64,000 nt of DNA, taken from contig NZ_FNHF01000006.1 in the NCBI RefSeq assembly GCF_900103695.1, positions 124,001 through 188,000 of the forward strand. Reading direction: 5' to 3'. Positions 9,119-18,522 of this stretch are shown here, piece by piece (positions within the stretch are counted from its first letter, which is position 1; every line of letters starts with the position of its first letter). The notes beneath the pieces were generated by a model that saw only the letters and a program-made list of their open reading frames with translations, made no database searches and had not been told where the DNA came from. Made by a program: the position numbers and the translations under genes. This DNA comes from Sediminibacillus halophilus. GTDB taxonomy: Bacteria; Bacillota; Bacilli; Bacillales; Amphibacillaceae.

Positions 9119-9150
9119 GTGACCGGCAAGTCACAAAAATACCCGTCGGT
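9119..9150. promoter_or_regulatory. Candidate TetR operator
   Basis: An inverted repeat GTGAC-CGGCAA-GTCAC lies 15 bases before the regulator start, followed by ACCCGTCGGT. Its place between the regulator and the divergent SDR gene suits an autoregulatory operator. This is inferred from position and symmetry only. Confidence 0.5.
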
Positions 9151-9288
9151 TTTTTATACTATGGAGCATTATAGTAAGAAAAAAGGCGGAGTGTCAATTA
9201 TTTGAACCGGCTGCAAGCCCATCAGGAACCCCACCGGTTTTGGCTGAATAAAGTACTGAAGAATAGACTTTTGACCAGGAGGGGTAAG

Positions 9289-10188
9289 ATGAAAAAAACG
9301 TATGTCCCTATCAAGGAAGAAAACGACCAAGCTAAACCGGCATTCCCACCACAGCATCAACCACAGCAACCGGGTATCGAAGGACTGATGATTCCAAGAC
9401 CTATCGTGGAAGATCCGAATTATTGTGGTTCAGGTAAGCTAGCCGGAAAGGTTGCTGTTATTACCGGTGGAGACAGTGGAATCGGTGCTGCAACTGCCAT
9501 TGCTTTTGCTAAAGAAGGCGCCGACGTCGCCATCGCTTACTATTCTTCCTATGAAAACGAGGATGCATTCCGAACGAGACGACGCATCGAAAGCCTCGGA
9601 CAGCGCTGCCTGCTCATGACCGCCGATCTCCGAGAAGAGGAAAACTGTCAAACCGTAATAGCGGAAACGGTGGAGACTTTCGGCCGACTGGACGTACTAG
9701 TTAATAACCATGGTGTGCAATTTCCTCAAGATAGTCTTCTGGACATATCCTCCGAGCAATTCGATGATACGTTCAAAACCAACATTTATTCGTTTTTCTA
9801 TTTAACCAAGGCAGCTCTTCCCTATTTAAAAAAATCGAGTGCCATTATTAATACTGCTTCCGTGGTGGCTTATGAGGGGAATGAAAAATTGATCGACTAC
9901 TCTGCCACCAAAGGGGCAATCGTGGGGTTCACCCGTGCCTTGTCTCAAAACTTGGCCGACATTCCGATACGGGTAAATGCGGTAGCGCCCGGACCAATTT
10001 GGACGCCATTAATCCCATCCAGCTTCTCTGCGGAATATGTGACCACCTTCGGGCAGGATGTCCCCTTCAAGCGAGCCGGTCAGCCTTTTGAGCTTGCGCC
10101 AGCATATGTCTATCTTGCTTCGGATGATGCTTCCTATGTTTCAGGACAGGTCATCCACGTCAACGGCGGCACTATGGTAAGCTCCTAA
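9289..10188 (+). CDS. Short-chain dehydrogenase/reductase, YhdF/YhxC type
   Basis: A 299-residue NAD(P)-dependent oxidoreductase. After a Pro/Gln-rich leader of about 45 residues comes the dinucleotide motif TGGDSGIGAA, then NNHG, and the catalytic Ser-Tyr-Lys with YSATKGAIVGF. The extended N terminus is typical of the Bacillus YhdF/YhxC/GsiB-neighbour SDRs linked to general stress. The start is ATG 9289 behind AGGAGGGG; the frame is open further upstream but without a ribosome binding site. The substrate is unknown. Confidence 0.88.
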   Translation: MKKTYVPIKEENDQAKPAFPPQHQPQQPGIEGLMIPRPIVEDPNYCGSGKLAGKVAVITGGDSGIGAATAIAFAKEGADVAIAYYSSYENEDAFRTRRRIESLGQRCLLMTADLREEENCQTVIAETVETFGRLDVLVNNHGVQFPQDSLLDISSEQFDDTFKTNIYSFFYLTKAALPYLKKSSAIINTASVVAYEGNEKLIDYSATKGAIVGFTRALSQNLADIPIRVNAVAPGPIWTPLIPSSFSAEYVTTFGQDVPFKRAGQPFELAPAYVYLASDDASYVSGQVIHVNGGTMVSS

Positions 10189-10268
10189 TATTTAACAGCC
10201 TCCTTGATTGTATATTTCTTTACAACAATTTTTGAATTCGTCATTATTAGAGAAAGGAGGCTGATAAT

Positions 10269-11435
10269 ATGGATAACTTTACATATTACAATCCAACCAA
10301 ACTAATTTTCGGTAAGGGACAGTTGGAAAAATTAAAAGAAGAAGTGCCACAATACGGCAAGAAAGTATTAATGGTCTATGGCGGCGGAAGCATTAAACGG
10401 AATGGACTTTACGATGATGTAAAAAACACTCTGGCCGAGATCGGTGCGGAGGTCTTCGAACTATCCGGTGTCGAGCCGAACCCACGTGTATCTACTGCCC
10501 GGAAAGGGATTGAAATCTGTAAAAAAGAAGGAATCGACTTCCTTCTGGCTGTTGGTGGCGGAAGTACAATTGACTGTACCAAAGCGATCGCAGCTGGTGC
10601 TAAATATGACGGCGATATCTGGGAGATTGTAACCAAGCAAGCGGCGGCTACAGATGCCCTTCCATTCGGAACGGTTCTGACATTGGCAGCTACCGGATCG
10701 GAAATGAATGCCGGCTCTGTTATCACCAATTGGGAGACCAATGAAAAATACGGATGGGGAAGCCCTTATACGTTCCCTAAATTCTCGATATTGGACCCTG
10801 TTAATACGTTTTCGGTACCACGCGATCAGACCATCTACGGAATTGTGGACATGATGTCCCATGCGCTAGAGCATTACTTCCACAAGGAAAGCAATACCCT
10901 GCTGCAGGATCGCATGGTGGAATCGTTGTTGCTCACCGTGATGGAAACAGCCCCAAAGCTGCTTGAAAATCTGGAAAGCTATGAGCATCGGGCAACGATT
11001 TTATATAATGGAACAATGGCTCTCAACGGTGTGGTTAATATGGGATACCGTGGTGACTGGGCAACCCACAACCTGGAGCACGCTGTATCGGCCGTACATG
11101 ATATCCCTCACGGAGGAGGCCTTGCGATCATCTTCCCTAACTGGATGAAGCATACGATTGATGAAGACCCAAGCCGCTTCAAGCAGTTAGCCGTACGAGT
11201 ATTCGACGTCGATCCGGAAGGAAAATCCGAACGGGAAATTGGACTGGAAGGAATCGAAAAACTGCGTGAATTCTGGAATAGTATTGATGCACCTTCCCGT
11301 TTATCCCACTATGATATCAAGGAAGACAGCATCGAACTAATGGCGGAAAAGACCGTAACTGCTAATAGCGAATACGGCAACTTTAAAAAACTCAATAAAC
11401 AGGATTCCCTGGAAATTCTGAAAGCAAGTTTGTAA
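10269..11435 (+). CDS. Iron-containing alcohol dehydrogenase (YugJ/BdhA-like)
   Basis: A 388-residue group III metal-dependent alcohol dehydrogenase, probably NAD(P)H-linked butanol or aldehyde reductase. The nucleotide-binding block [18 protein letters not shown] is near residue 98. Metal ligands are seen in [11 protein letters not shown] and in [17 protein letters not shown]. Length equals B. subtilis YugJ/YugK. AAAGGAGG precedes the ATG. It stands alone, with a terminator after it. Confidence 0.92.
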   Translation: MDNFTYYNPTKLIFGKGQLEKLKEEVPQYGKKVLMVYGGGSIKRNGLYDDVKNTLAEIGAEVFELSGVEPNPRVSTARKGIEICKKEGIDFLLAVGGGSTIDCTKAIAAGAKYDGDIWEIVTKQAAATDALPFGTVLTLAATGSEMNAGSVITNWETNEKYGWGSPYTFPKFSILDPVNTFSVPRDQTIYGIVDMMSHALEHYFHKESNTLLQDRMVESLLLTVMETAPKLLENLESYEHRATILYNGTMALNGVVNMGYRGDWATHNLEHAVSAVHDIPHGGGLAIIFPNWMKHTIDEDPSRFKQLAVRVFDVDPEGKSEREIGLEGIEKLREFWNSIDAPSRLSHYDIKEDSIELMAEKTVTANSEYGNFKKLNKQDSLEILKASL

Positions 11436-11441
11436 GAACAT

Positions 11442-11470
11442 AACCCCGGCAGTACAGCCGGGGTTTATTT
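11442..11470. terminator. Bidirectional terminator
   Basis: AACCCCGGC pairs with GCCGGGGTT around a six-base loop, between two convergent genes, with T-rich flank on the plus side. Confidence 0.9.
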
Positions 11471-11471
11471 A

Positions 11472-12203
11472 TTATTTATTGACTTCCCCAACGGTCTCAA
11501 ATGGATAAAAGTGAACCTTCTTTCTTTTGGAATAGTGAACAAGCGGACTCGCGGATAAATATTTATTGGGAAGAAACGGAACCAAATCATCCATTTCCAA
11601 CTCTAGTTCTGCTTCCTGTAACTCCCATGGAGAGTGATTGATCGGACCCTTCAGGACTTTGTCTTCCTTTATATTAAACAAGCAGTAGCGTTCCACCAGC
11701 CAATGAGTCAAGGAACCCACTCGTGCATGGGAAGCTTGCGAGATCGGTCGATATCGTGCAAAAAAGCGTGCAGAAGGGGCATCTTTTTGGATACGCTGAC
11801 TCCGAAAGAGTACTTCCTTTTCTTTTCTATTCCTGTTCATCGACATCTTTGCTTTCATATAAGGGAGAGAAAACACCGTTCTGGCTCCTGCCACCGCGGT
11901 ATTACTATCTGCATCGAAGGAAAAGAAGTATACGCCGGATTCTCCTTTGTATCGGATATAGGTTCGCACATTAAGCTCCAAAAAAGAGGATATGAACGGA
12001 ATGACACCCGGCATTCCCCTGAAGCGATTTTTATTACCAAGAAAAGGCACGATACTGATCCATGCGGTACCGTTGAATGTTTCTAGTTCAAATTGCTCTG
12101 GTACATGCGGCCGCAATACTTCATAAGGAACAGGCCAGTGAATGAATAATAAATCATCCCAGTGCTGCTCTGCCACCCACGGCCATTTTGCTAGTACCAT
12201 CAT
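11472..12203 (-). CDS. YqjF family protein (DUF2071)
   Basis: About 243 residues matching the YqjF/DUF2071 family: WDDLLFIHWPVPYEVLRPHVP near the N terminus and a later LTHWLVERYCLF block are typical. The family is of unknown function, with an acetoacetate-decarboxylase-like fold. Several adjacent ATG codons follow GGAGGGG; I chose 12203 for spacing, but 12206 or 12200 are equally possible. Single gene. Confidence 0.85.
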   Translation of the reverse strand: MMVLAKWPWVAEQHWDDLLFIHWPVPYEVLRPHVPEQFELETFNGTAWISIVPFLGNKNRFRGMPGVIPFISSFLELNVRTYIRYKGESGVYFFSFDADSNTAVAGARTVFSLPYMKAKMSMNRNRKEKEVLFRSQRIQKDAPSARFFARYRPISQASHARVGSLTHWLVERYCLFNIKEDKVLKGPINHSPWELQEAELELEMDDLVPFLPNKYLSASPLVHYSKRKKVHFYPFETVGEVNK

Positions 12204-12279
12204 CATTTTCCCCTCCATTCTCTAAAAGTCTTTAACCTTTCCCTATTGTACCGAAACACTTACTCTGCTATTTTATAAT

Positions 12280-12339
12280 AAAAAAAAGACCGCCAGCGTG
12301 CTAATTCGAGTTATAAATAATCAGCTGCTTTGACGGTCC
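12280..12339 (-). terminator. Terminator of the YtzI-like gene
   Basis: On the minus strand GGACCGTC pairs with GGCGGTC across a long loop and is followed by eight T. Confidence 0.65.
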
Positions 12340-12357
12340 AAGGCTTTATTCTAATTT

Positions 12358-12546
12358 TTATGGCCGGTTGCTTTGTGCATTTACTTCCTTCTTTTGTCCC
12401 CGTTCATCCCTTTGTTGTTCTGCCAAGTCATCAGGATGTGGGTCAACTTTATGTTTATATGCATACCCTTTCGAAGTGGTTAGCAATGATAACCCAATGA
12501 TCAGCGCCACCACAATCACACAAATAATGGATACCATTATCATCAT
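12358..12546 (-). CDS. YtzI-like small membrane protein
   Basis: About 62 residues: one N-terminal membrane helix, then the block SKGYAYKHKVDP and a charged, disordered tail. The helix plus YAYKH-VDP pattern resembles B. subtilis YtzI, whose function is unknown. The start is uncertain: ATG 12546 is 11 bases after AGGGG, while an earlier ATG at 12567 has no ribosome binding site. Confidence 0.6.
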   Translation of the reverse strand: MMIMVSIICVIVVALIIGLSLLTTSKGYAYKHKVDPHPDDLAEQQRDERGQKKEVNAQSNRP

Positions 12547-12644
12547 AGTCCGTTTTACCCCTAACATTTAATGGTTTCGAATCACAGTATACCATCGTTT
12601 CGATTCTCCGCCTATGTGATCTTCGGAATTAAAGGCAATAATTT

Positions 12645-12670
12645 GTTTAAGATACTGAAATAATAGGTAA
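12645..12670 (+). promoter_or_regulatory. Sigma-B-like promoter of the YdaG-type gene
   Basis: GTTTAA at 12645-12650 and AGGTAA at 12665-12670, separated by 14 bases, resemble the sigma-B consensus (GTTTAA, GGGTAT). ydaG belongs to the sigma-B regulon in B. subtilis, which agrees. Confidence 0.65.
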
Positions 12671-12709
12671 CATAACGATACATGTTTAGATGGAAGGAGT
12701 GAGGAATGA

Positions 12710-13132
12710 ATGGAACAAAATCAAATTAGAGATAAAGTGGCTAGTATCCTGGATAGTAATTTAATCGGAACGATGGCTACAGTAAAAAAAGATAAACCGT
12801 TTTCACGTTATATGACGTTTTTCAATGAGGAATTTACGCTATATACTGCCACCGACAAAGACACCCATAAAGTAGAAGACATTGATAAAAACAACAACGT
12901 CCACATCCTGCTTGGATATAAAGGAGAAGGGCTGGAAGATGCCTACTTGGAGATTGAAGGAACAGCGGCAATTAAAGAGTCGAGTGACATCAAGAAAAAA
13001 TTATGGAACAATAAATTGGAAGCATGGTTCAAAGGACCGGACGATCCAGACTACATTGTGCTTGAAATCAAGCCGACCGAAATCCGGTTGATGAATACCA
13101 AGGAAGGCAGTCCGCAAGTATTGGGATTGTAA
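12710..13132 (+). CDS. ydaG: General stress protein 26-like, pyridoxamine-phosphate-oxidase fold
   Basis: A 140-residue flavin-binding split-barrel protein resembling B. subtilis YdaG (general stress protein 26). GTMATVKKDKPFSRYMTFF at about residues 20-38 and EIKPTEIRLMN near the C terminus fit the family. It probably binds FMN or a related cofactor; the substrate is not known. AAGGAGTGAGGA precedes the ATG. A sigma-B-like promoter lies 40 bases upstream. Confidence 0.85.
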   Translation: MEQNQIRDKVASILDSNLIGTMATVKKDKPFSRYMTFFNEEFTLYTATDKDTHKVEDIDKNNNVHILLGYKGEGLEDAYLEIEGTAAIKESSDIKKKLWNNKLEAWFKGPDDPDYIVLEIKPTEIRLMNTKEGSPQVLGL

Positions 13133-13153
13133 TTTTGTGATCGTTGAATTAAT

Positions 13154-13190
13154 CACCCCTTGTCCTAAATTGGACAGGGGGTGTTTTTTA
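13154..13190 (+). terminator. Terminator of ydaG
   Basis: CACCCC-TTGTCC pairs with GGACAG-GGGGTG and is followed by six T. Confidence 0.92.
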
Positions 13191-13291
13191 CCTTTCTCTT
13201 CCCATAATCTTTCATCTATTGAATTAAAGTAAGAATGTTACGCTTTTTCTTCTATTATAAAAAAAGAAATTTGAGGGTTCGATTGTTCACT

Positions 13292-14425
13292 TTAAGGTTT
13301 CAATACCACTTTGATGTTCCCTTCGGACTTTTCATCAAAGATTCTATAGGCATCAGCTGCTTCCTTCAAGTCCATCCGATGGGTAATAATATCGGTTGGA
13401 TTCACATAGCCATTTTCGACCATATTGTATAACTCCGGCATTAAATGAATCACCGGAGCTTGTCCCATCTTCAAGGAAACGTTGCGTGAGAAAAAGTCTC
13501 CGAGTGGAAAATCATTTGCATTGCTGCCGTACACCCCGGTCAACTGGACTGTACCAAATTTACGGACGGCCTGCGACGCAGTGACGATCGGGCGAATGGT
13601 TCCGACTTGATTATCTTGATCAGAGCCAAACGATTCTCCATTCGGAACTGTCCCGTCCATACCCACGCAATCAATCACGACATCGGCGCCGCCCTTGGTT
13701 TTTTCATTAAGCAAAGAACCAAGCTCACTGTTGTTGCTGAAGTCATACGTTTCGACGTTGTTGACTCGTTTGGCATGTTCCAAACGATGCGGTATTTGAT
13801 CTACACCAATGACCCGTTCGGCGCCTTTCAGCCAGGCAAACTTCTGAGTCATCAGTCCGATCGGCCCACATCCCAAAACGACTACCGTGTCACCGGATTT
13901 CACTCCGCTGTGTTCCACACTCCAATAAGAAGTCGGAATGACGTCCGATAAAAACAGTACACTTTCATCATCCAATTCACTGTTTTCGGGGACCTTGAAA
14001 GAAGTAAAGTCCGCGTATGGCACACGTAAGTATTCAGCCTGGCCGCCCGGATAATTCCCGAACTGTTCCGAGTAACCGAATAATGCGCCAGCGTCACCAT
14101 GTGGATTGGAATTATCACACTGACTCTCCATCTGATTTTTACAGTAAAAGCACTCACCGCACCCAATATTAAATGGAACAACGACTCGATCGCCCTTTTT
14201 TAGGTTTTTTACTTGGGAACCAACTTCCTCCACAATTCCCATCGGTTCATGGCCAATGACATAATCCTCACCTAAAGGGATACTACCCTTCATTAAATGC
14301 AAATCAGATCCACAAATACCTGTGGCCGTTATCCGAACGATAATATCCGTATTCTCATGAATCGTTGGATCCTCTACTTGTTTAACTTGGATATTATCCT
14401 TTCCCTGAAAGGTTACAGCTTGCAT
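13292..14425 (-). CDS. Zinc-dependent alcohol/formaldehyde dehydrogenase-like
   Basis: A 377-residue medium-chain dehydrogenase. Catalytic zinc site: CGSDLH at about residues 38-43 and GHEPMG. Four structural-zinc cysteines lie in CGECFYCKNQMESQC. The nucleotide fold shows VVLGCGPIGLMTQKF. It is of the glutathione-independent formaldehyde-dehydrogenase-like branch found in Bacillus (AdhB/YycR type). Cofactor and substrate are inferred. AAAGGGAG precedes the ATG. Single gene. Confidence 0.9.
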   Translation of the reverse strand: MQAVTFQGKDNIQVKQVEDPTIHENTDIIVRITATGICGSDLHLMKGSIPLGEDYVIGHEPMGIVEEVGSQVKNLKKGDRVVVPFNIGCGECFYCKNQMESQCDNSNPHGDAGALFGYSEQFGNYPGGQAEYLRVPYADFTSFKVPENSELDDESVLFLSDVIPTSYWSVEHSGVKSGDTVVVLGCGPIGLMTQKFAWLKGAERVIGVDQIPHRLEHAKRVNNVETYDFSNNSELGSLLNEKTKGGADVVIDCVGMDGTVPNGESFGSDQDNQVGTIRPIVTASQAVRKFGTVQLTGVYGSNANDFPLGDFFSRNVSLKMGQAPVIHLMPELYNMVENGYVNPTDIITHRMDLKEAADAYRIFDEKSEGNIKVVLKP

Positions 14426-14501
14426 TGATTAAACACTCCCTTTCTATTTACACTACTAATTGCCACACAACCTTTGTTCTAAACCTATACAAGAAAAGAG
14501 A

Positions 14502-14738
14502 GGGGTCAGTCCATCCCGCTGTCGTTTTGTGCTAAATCCCCTCGTGAAATACTCGGGAGGACTGACCCTCATAACATAGTTTCGACAATATCCTACTTTA
14601 GTGGGGACTGTCCCTCCACCCTACGAAACCTTGTCATAATAAGGTTTATGCCCGTGTGTAAGTTCTATTTTTGGTGAATTGGGGTCTGACCCCGTCCGAG
14701 GGATAAGGAGGGATTTTCTTGTGAAGGGGACTGACCCT
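14502..14738. repeat. Palindrome-rich intergenic element (GGGGTCTGACCCC type)
   Basis: The spacer 14426-14810 holds five copies of a 10-13 base near-palindrome: GGGGTCAGTCC at 14502, GGACTGACCCT at 14559, GGGGACTGTCCCT at 14603, GGGGTCTGACCCC at 14681 and GGGGACTGACCCT at 14726. The first two form an inverted pair about 46 bases apart. No gene is seen. It looks like a REP-type or miniature mobile element; that identity is an inference. Confidence 0.65.
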
Positions 14739-14810
14739 ATACATGGTTAATTGGAGGTGCGGTGGGGAATTGGTTAGGGGGATACTATTTTTTGAAAGGA
14801 TGGTTGTTAT

Positions 14811-15611
14811 ATGGGTGTATTTGCTTCTAATGCATTGCAAGGAGAGCATGCCTTGATAACTGGGGCTACTGGCGGCATTGGCTATGAGACGGCGCTGGCC
14901 GCTGCTGATATGGGCGCCAGCTTGACCATAACGGGAAGAAATGAGGAAAAGCTGGAACAGCTAAAACAAACAATCGCAAATAAATATCCGAGGATTAACG
15001 TACTTGCCCACCGGGCGGATATTGGTGATGAACAAGAGCGCACAAATCTTGTAGCATCAGCTGAACAAGAAATCGGAAATATAACCCTGCTGGTCAATTG
15101 CGCAGGTATCGGCGGAGGCGGACTCGTCGAGGAACTGGAGCAGGAAGAAATGGAAAAGATTATGCATCTCAATTATACGGTGCCCGTCCTTCTTTCTAAG
15201 CAGGTATACAAACAAATGAAATCGAGCGGAAAAGGTGCCATTGTCAACGTTTCCTCCTTATCAGGTTTAAGAGGCACTCACGGAAATACGGCTTACTCAG
15301 CTTCGAAGTTTGCTTTAATTGGCTTTACACATTCTTTTTCATTAGAGGCCATTGAACATGGTGTCAGGGTAAACGCAGTCTGTCCGGGCTATGTGGATAC
15401 TACTATGGGAAGAAACGCAATAAAACGCAAAGGGGAAAAACAAGGCCGCTCTTTTGAAGAGCAGCTTAAGGTTACCGAAGAAGGACTTCCCTCCGGCCGT
15501 ATCACAAAACCAGAGGAGGTTGCCAACACTATATGCTATCTGTTGACGGATGCCGCACAAAACATCGTTGGAGAATCCGTTAAAATTTCCGCCGGCAGTG
15601 TCAGACGCTGA
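14811..15611 (+). CDS. Short-chain dehydrogenase/reductase (ketoacyl-reductase-like)
   Basis: A 266-residue SDR. The NAD(P) motif TGATGGIG is at about residues 18-25, NCAGIGGGG in the middle, the catalytic serine in VNVSSLSGL and YSASKFALIGF holding Tyr and Lys. The overall form is that of 3-ketoacyl-ACP-reductase-like enzymes, but no fatty-acid gene is nearby and the substrate is unknown. AAAGGATGG precedes ATG 14811. Confidence 0.88.
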   Translation: MGVFASNALQGEHALITGATGGIGYETALAAADMGASLTITGRNEEKLEQLKQTIANKYPRINVLAHRADIGDEQERTNLVASAEQEIGNITLLVNCAGIGGGGLVEELEQEEMEKIMHLNYTVPVLLSKQVYKQMKSSGKGAIVNVSSLSGLRGTHGNTAYSASKFALIGFTHSFSLEAIEHGVRVNAVCPGYVDTTMGRNAIKRKGEKQGRSFEEQLKVTEEGLPSGRITKPEEVANTICYLLTDAAQNIVGESVKISAGSVRR

Positions 15612-15730
15612 TCATTACAGAAAAAAGACATCCCCAGTTCAGTCCGCAGGAGACGGTAATAAATGTAACAATGATAAACTAAATCACAAGAAGCTGACAA
15701 CTTCCCACATAAAGGTAAAAGAACATTGCA

Positions 15731-15768
15731 AAAATACGCTTGGATCGGAAGTCCATGCGTATTTTTAT
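15731..15768. terminator. Bidirectional terminator
   Basis: AAAATACGC-TGGA pairs with TCCA-GCGTATTTTT around a short loop; it suits both the SDR gene and the convergent membrane-protein gene. Confidence 0.85.
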
Positions 15769-15810
15769 ATGCTCAACCTGTGAGATTACAACGTGTAAAG
15801 TCCATTAACA

Positions 15811-16095
15811 TTAGTCTAGTAATTTTCGGTTGATAAACAAGTATACACCACCTAATAAAACTAACATGACACTTACAAGAACGGCATTTTCATAAGGATA
15901 ATTAATGAAGCTGCTTACAACCACCAACAAGCCTAACGGAAGGAAAAACAATCCTCCCGCCACTTTCCCTAATAACTCCTTGTTTTTTATCGCTTTTTCA
16001 TTAAATCCAGCTAATAAGCTCGTTTGTTTTTTCACTGCTACTAAATACGAAACCAGAAGAAGTACTACACCAATAATCAGTAAACCGTAATCCAT
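15811..16095 (-). CDS. Small membrane protein, DUF3784-like
   Basis: About 94 residues with three hydrophobic segments (about 2-20, 47-64 and 70-88), a topology and spacing like DUF3784 proteins of Firmicutes. Function unknown. The start is ATG 16095 behind TAGGAGGTGAAGGG, a strong site; the frame runs further upstream without a better start. Confidence 0.65.
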   Translation of the reverse strand: MDYGLLIIGVVLLLVSYLVAVKKQTSLLAGFNEKAIKNKELLGKVAGGLFFLPLGLLVVVSSFINYPYENAVLVSVMLVLLGGVYLFINRKLLD

Positions 16096-16235
16096 CCCTT
16101 CACCTCCTAATCCAGAATTTATAACCATTACTAAAGTTACGATACGGCATTAAAAAGGTTTCTTTTTTTGACAATTCCTTCAATTATTTCAGATTTCCAT
16201 TAAACAATTCCCTGTCATTTATCTCTCAAAATTGT

Positions 16236-16268
16236 AAAAAGACCAGGGCTGCAACGACCTGGTCTTTT
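16236..16268. terminator. Terminator of the nucleoside hydrolase gene
   Basis: AAAAGACCAGG pairs with CCTGGTCTTTT. Confidence 0.85.
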
Positions 16269-16297
16269 CCACTAATAAATGTCCTTTTTACAACTGC

Positions 16298-17233
16298 TTA
16301 CTTTTTAGCCAACTCGGCAATATAAGCAAAAAATTGTTCAGCTGCCACATCGTAAACCAATTGGACCGGGCGGCCATGTTCATCCTGCGACGTTCTTCCC
16401 TGCTTCGGAAATTCTGTGTGAATTTTACTGTAAACAGTCTTAGCCTGGACTAAGTCCGGATTACCCAAAGAGGCGGTAGTCAACACATCCCACAAGTAAT
16501 AGGTTGAATTTGTTTCTTCATACACTAACGGTGGAACAGCCGCATATGCCTGCCCAAGAAAGTCGATCCCTTCATATCCACGCTGGGCTGCCCAATCATT
16601 CCTTACCTGAGGGGTCAGCGGTACCTGCTTTGTACTTTCCAGAGCCACCATATCGATAGTCAAGCCGCTATCCCAAACTCTGGCCGCTGCTTCCGGATCC
16701 CAAAACGCATTCCATTCGGCTGTACCATCATGTTCCGGGTCTTCCACATTCCCTTTGGATTGGAAGGTGCCTCCCATCCATACCAGCTTTTCAATTTTGT
16801 CTTCAATATCCGGTGCTTCCTCCAGAGCTCTTGCCAAATCAGTCAGCGGGCCCGTGAACAGTAGCGTCGTTTTTTCTGGATTAGTCCGGATTTTCTCGAT
16901 CATATGCTGATGGGCCGGTAAATAGCTGACAGGAGCCTTCATCATGCTACCTTCATTCAAGATCGGCAGTGCATCGACATGGAAGGTATGCATCCGCCAT
17001 TCCTTCGGAAAAGGATGTACTCCTCGAGAATTAGACTTGGCAACTTGAGTAAAACCACCTTTGCCAAACCGGTCAATAATCTTTCTGCTGGCACGCACGC
17101 CTGCTTCCAAATAACCATCAGCCGGTATCACGGAAACACCAAGTAACTCGACATCTTCCATTTTTAACAATAAGTATAGGGAGACGAGATCATCGACCCC
17201 TGCATCATGATTGAAATAGACTTTTCTGGACAT
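16298..17233 (-). CDS. Nucleoside hydrolase (inosine-uridine-preferring type)
   Basis: A 311-residue calcium-dependent N-ribohydrolase that would split nucleosides into base and ribose for salvage. The N-terminal metal site reads NHDAGVDD (about 8-15), where the family usually has DTDPGxDD; the third and last aspartates are kept but the first position is Asn. TGPLTDLA, WMGGTF and NAFWDPEAA follow in the family order. ATG start behind AGGAAGTGG. Single gene. Confidence 0.87.
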   Translation of the reverse strand: MSRKVYFNHDAGVDDLVSLYLLLKMEDVELLGVSVIPADGYLEAGVRASRKIIDRFGKGGFTQVAKSNSRGVHPFPKEWRMHTFHVDALPILNEGSMMKAPVSYLPAHQHMIEKIRTNPEKTTLLFTGPLTDLARALEEAPDIEDKIEKLVWMGGTFQSKGNVEDPEHDGTAEWNAFWDPEAAARVWDSGLTIDMVALESTKQVPLTPQVRNDWAAQRGYEGIDFLGQAYAAVPPLVYEETNSTYYLWDVLTTASLGNPDLVQAKTVYSKIHTEFPKQGRTSQDEHGRPVQLVYDVAAEQFFAYIAELAKK

Positions 17234-17304
17234 TCCTTACCACTTCCTATCTTCCATTAGGTTACATTCCTCTATATCCTATCATACCACTTGTATGGGT
17301 CCAG

Positions 17305-18522
17305 TCATTCCACCTCTCGCAAGGCCGGCTCCTGATTTTGCTGCCTGGATTTCGCTTGATAAAAGAGAAAAAAGCCGATAACCGCAATTGGAACGACCGC
17401 GCAAAGTAAGTAAATGTTCGGAAAATCCATATAGGCTACAAGCACACCTAAGACATAGGAACCGAGAGCAATTCCGGTATCGTATAACGTGAAAAAAGTA
17501 GCTGTTGCATGGCCGCTGCGATGATTGGCTGCAGTCTGGACCGCCATGGTTTGAAAGCTTGGAAGCAGCGAACCATATCCAAGGCCGATCAATGCCGCTG
17601 AAACTAACAGCATCCATCCTGAATGTGTGATACTTAGCGCCGTAAGTCCTACCGCGAATATCAATAAACAAGGCAAAATCACAAAGCTTGGACCTTTCAC
17701 GTCAAAAGCCCTCCCCAAATAAGGCCGTGTCAAAATCATCACCATGGCAAACACCACAAAAAAATAACTGGAGACTGCAGAAAGACCGAGCGAGCTTGCA
17801 TACACGGAAATAAAAGAAATAATACTGGAGTAAGCAAAAGCCACCAGACAGCTAATAATAGCAATCGGCAATGCCTTCACTTCAAATAAATCATGTATGC
17901 TCCATTTCTGTTTGCCTGCTGGCTTTATCTTATTTAATTCTTTGGGCACTTGAACAAGATAGGCGATGACTGTACCAGCGGCCATGATTAGGCTAAGTGC
18001 CAGGAACAGGTTTAGGAACGAAGTGTACTGCAACATCGTCAGGCCAATAAAGGGGCCAACTACGACAGCTATGTTCATTGACATGGCAAAATAGCCAAGC
18101 CCTTCTCCTCTTCGGGCAGGAGGAATCACGTCTGCTGCTATCGCACCCGTGGCAGTGGTAACCACACCAAACGAAAGGCCATGAAAAAAGCGCAGCACTA
18201 GCAAACCGGAAAACTGGTCCACCCACATATACAAACAAGTAGTTACAGCAAACAGAAGGACACTGACAAGAAGTATCCGTTTTTTGCCTGCCGCTTCCAA
18301 CAATTTACCGGAAAAGGGGCGGACGATGATGGCAGAAATCAACATAATCGTCACCAAGAGCCCCCCTTCCGCTTCACTCCCGCCAAGTTCCTCGATTACA
18401 TACATCGGCAGCGTTGTCAGCAGGGTATAAAAGGCGACAAACACCATAAAATGGGTTAACGATATACTGACAAAACTCCTGGTCCATATTGGTTGTTGCT
18501 TATCTGTCATTCGATCATTCAC
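17305..18522 (-). CDS. MFS transporter, YwoG-like
   Basis: A 405-residue major-facilitator protein with twelve hydrophobic segments and the conserved loop GKLLEAAGKKRILL (about 72-85). Its position after a MarR regulator and its overall look match the B. subtilis ywoH-ywoG pair. It is probably a drug or metabolite exporter; substrate unknown. Its ATG overlaps the MarR stop codon as ATGA, so translation is coupled. Confidence 0.85.
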   Translation of the reverse strand: MNDRMTDKQQPIWTRSFVSISLTHFMVFVAFYTLLTTLPMYVIEELGGSEAEGGLLVTIMLISAIIVRPFSGKLLEAAGKKRILLVSVLLFAVTTCLYMWVDQFSGLLVLRFFHGLSFGVVTTATGAIAADVIPPARRGEGLGYFAMSMNIAVVVGPFIGLTMLQYTSFLNLFLALSLIMAAGTVIAYLVQVPKELNKIKPAGKQKWSIHDLFEVKALPIAIISCLVAFAYSSIISFISVYASSLGLSAVSSYFFVVFAMVMILTRPYLGRAFDVKGPSFVILPCLLIFAVGLTALSITHSGWMLLVSAALIGLGYGSLLPSFQTMAVQTAANHRSGHATATFFTLYDTGIALGSYVLGVLVAYMDFPNIYLLCAVVPIAVIGFFLFYQAKSRQQNQEPALREVE

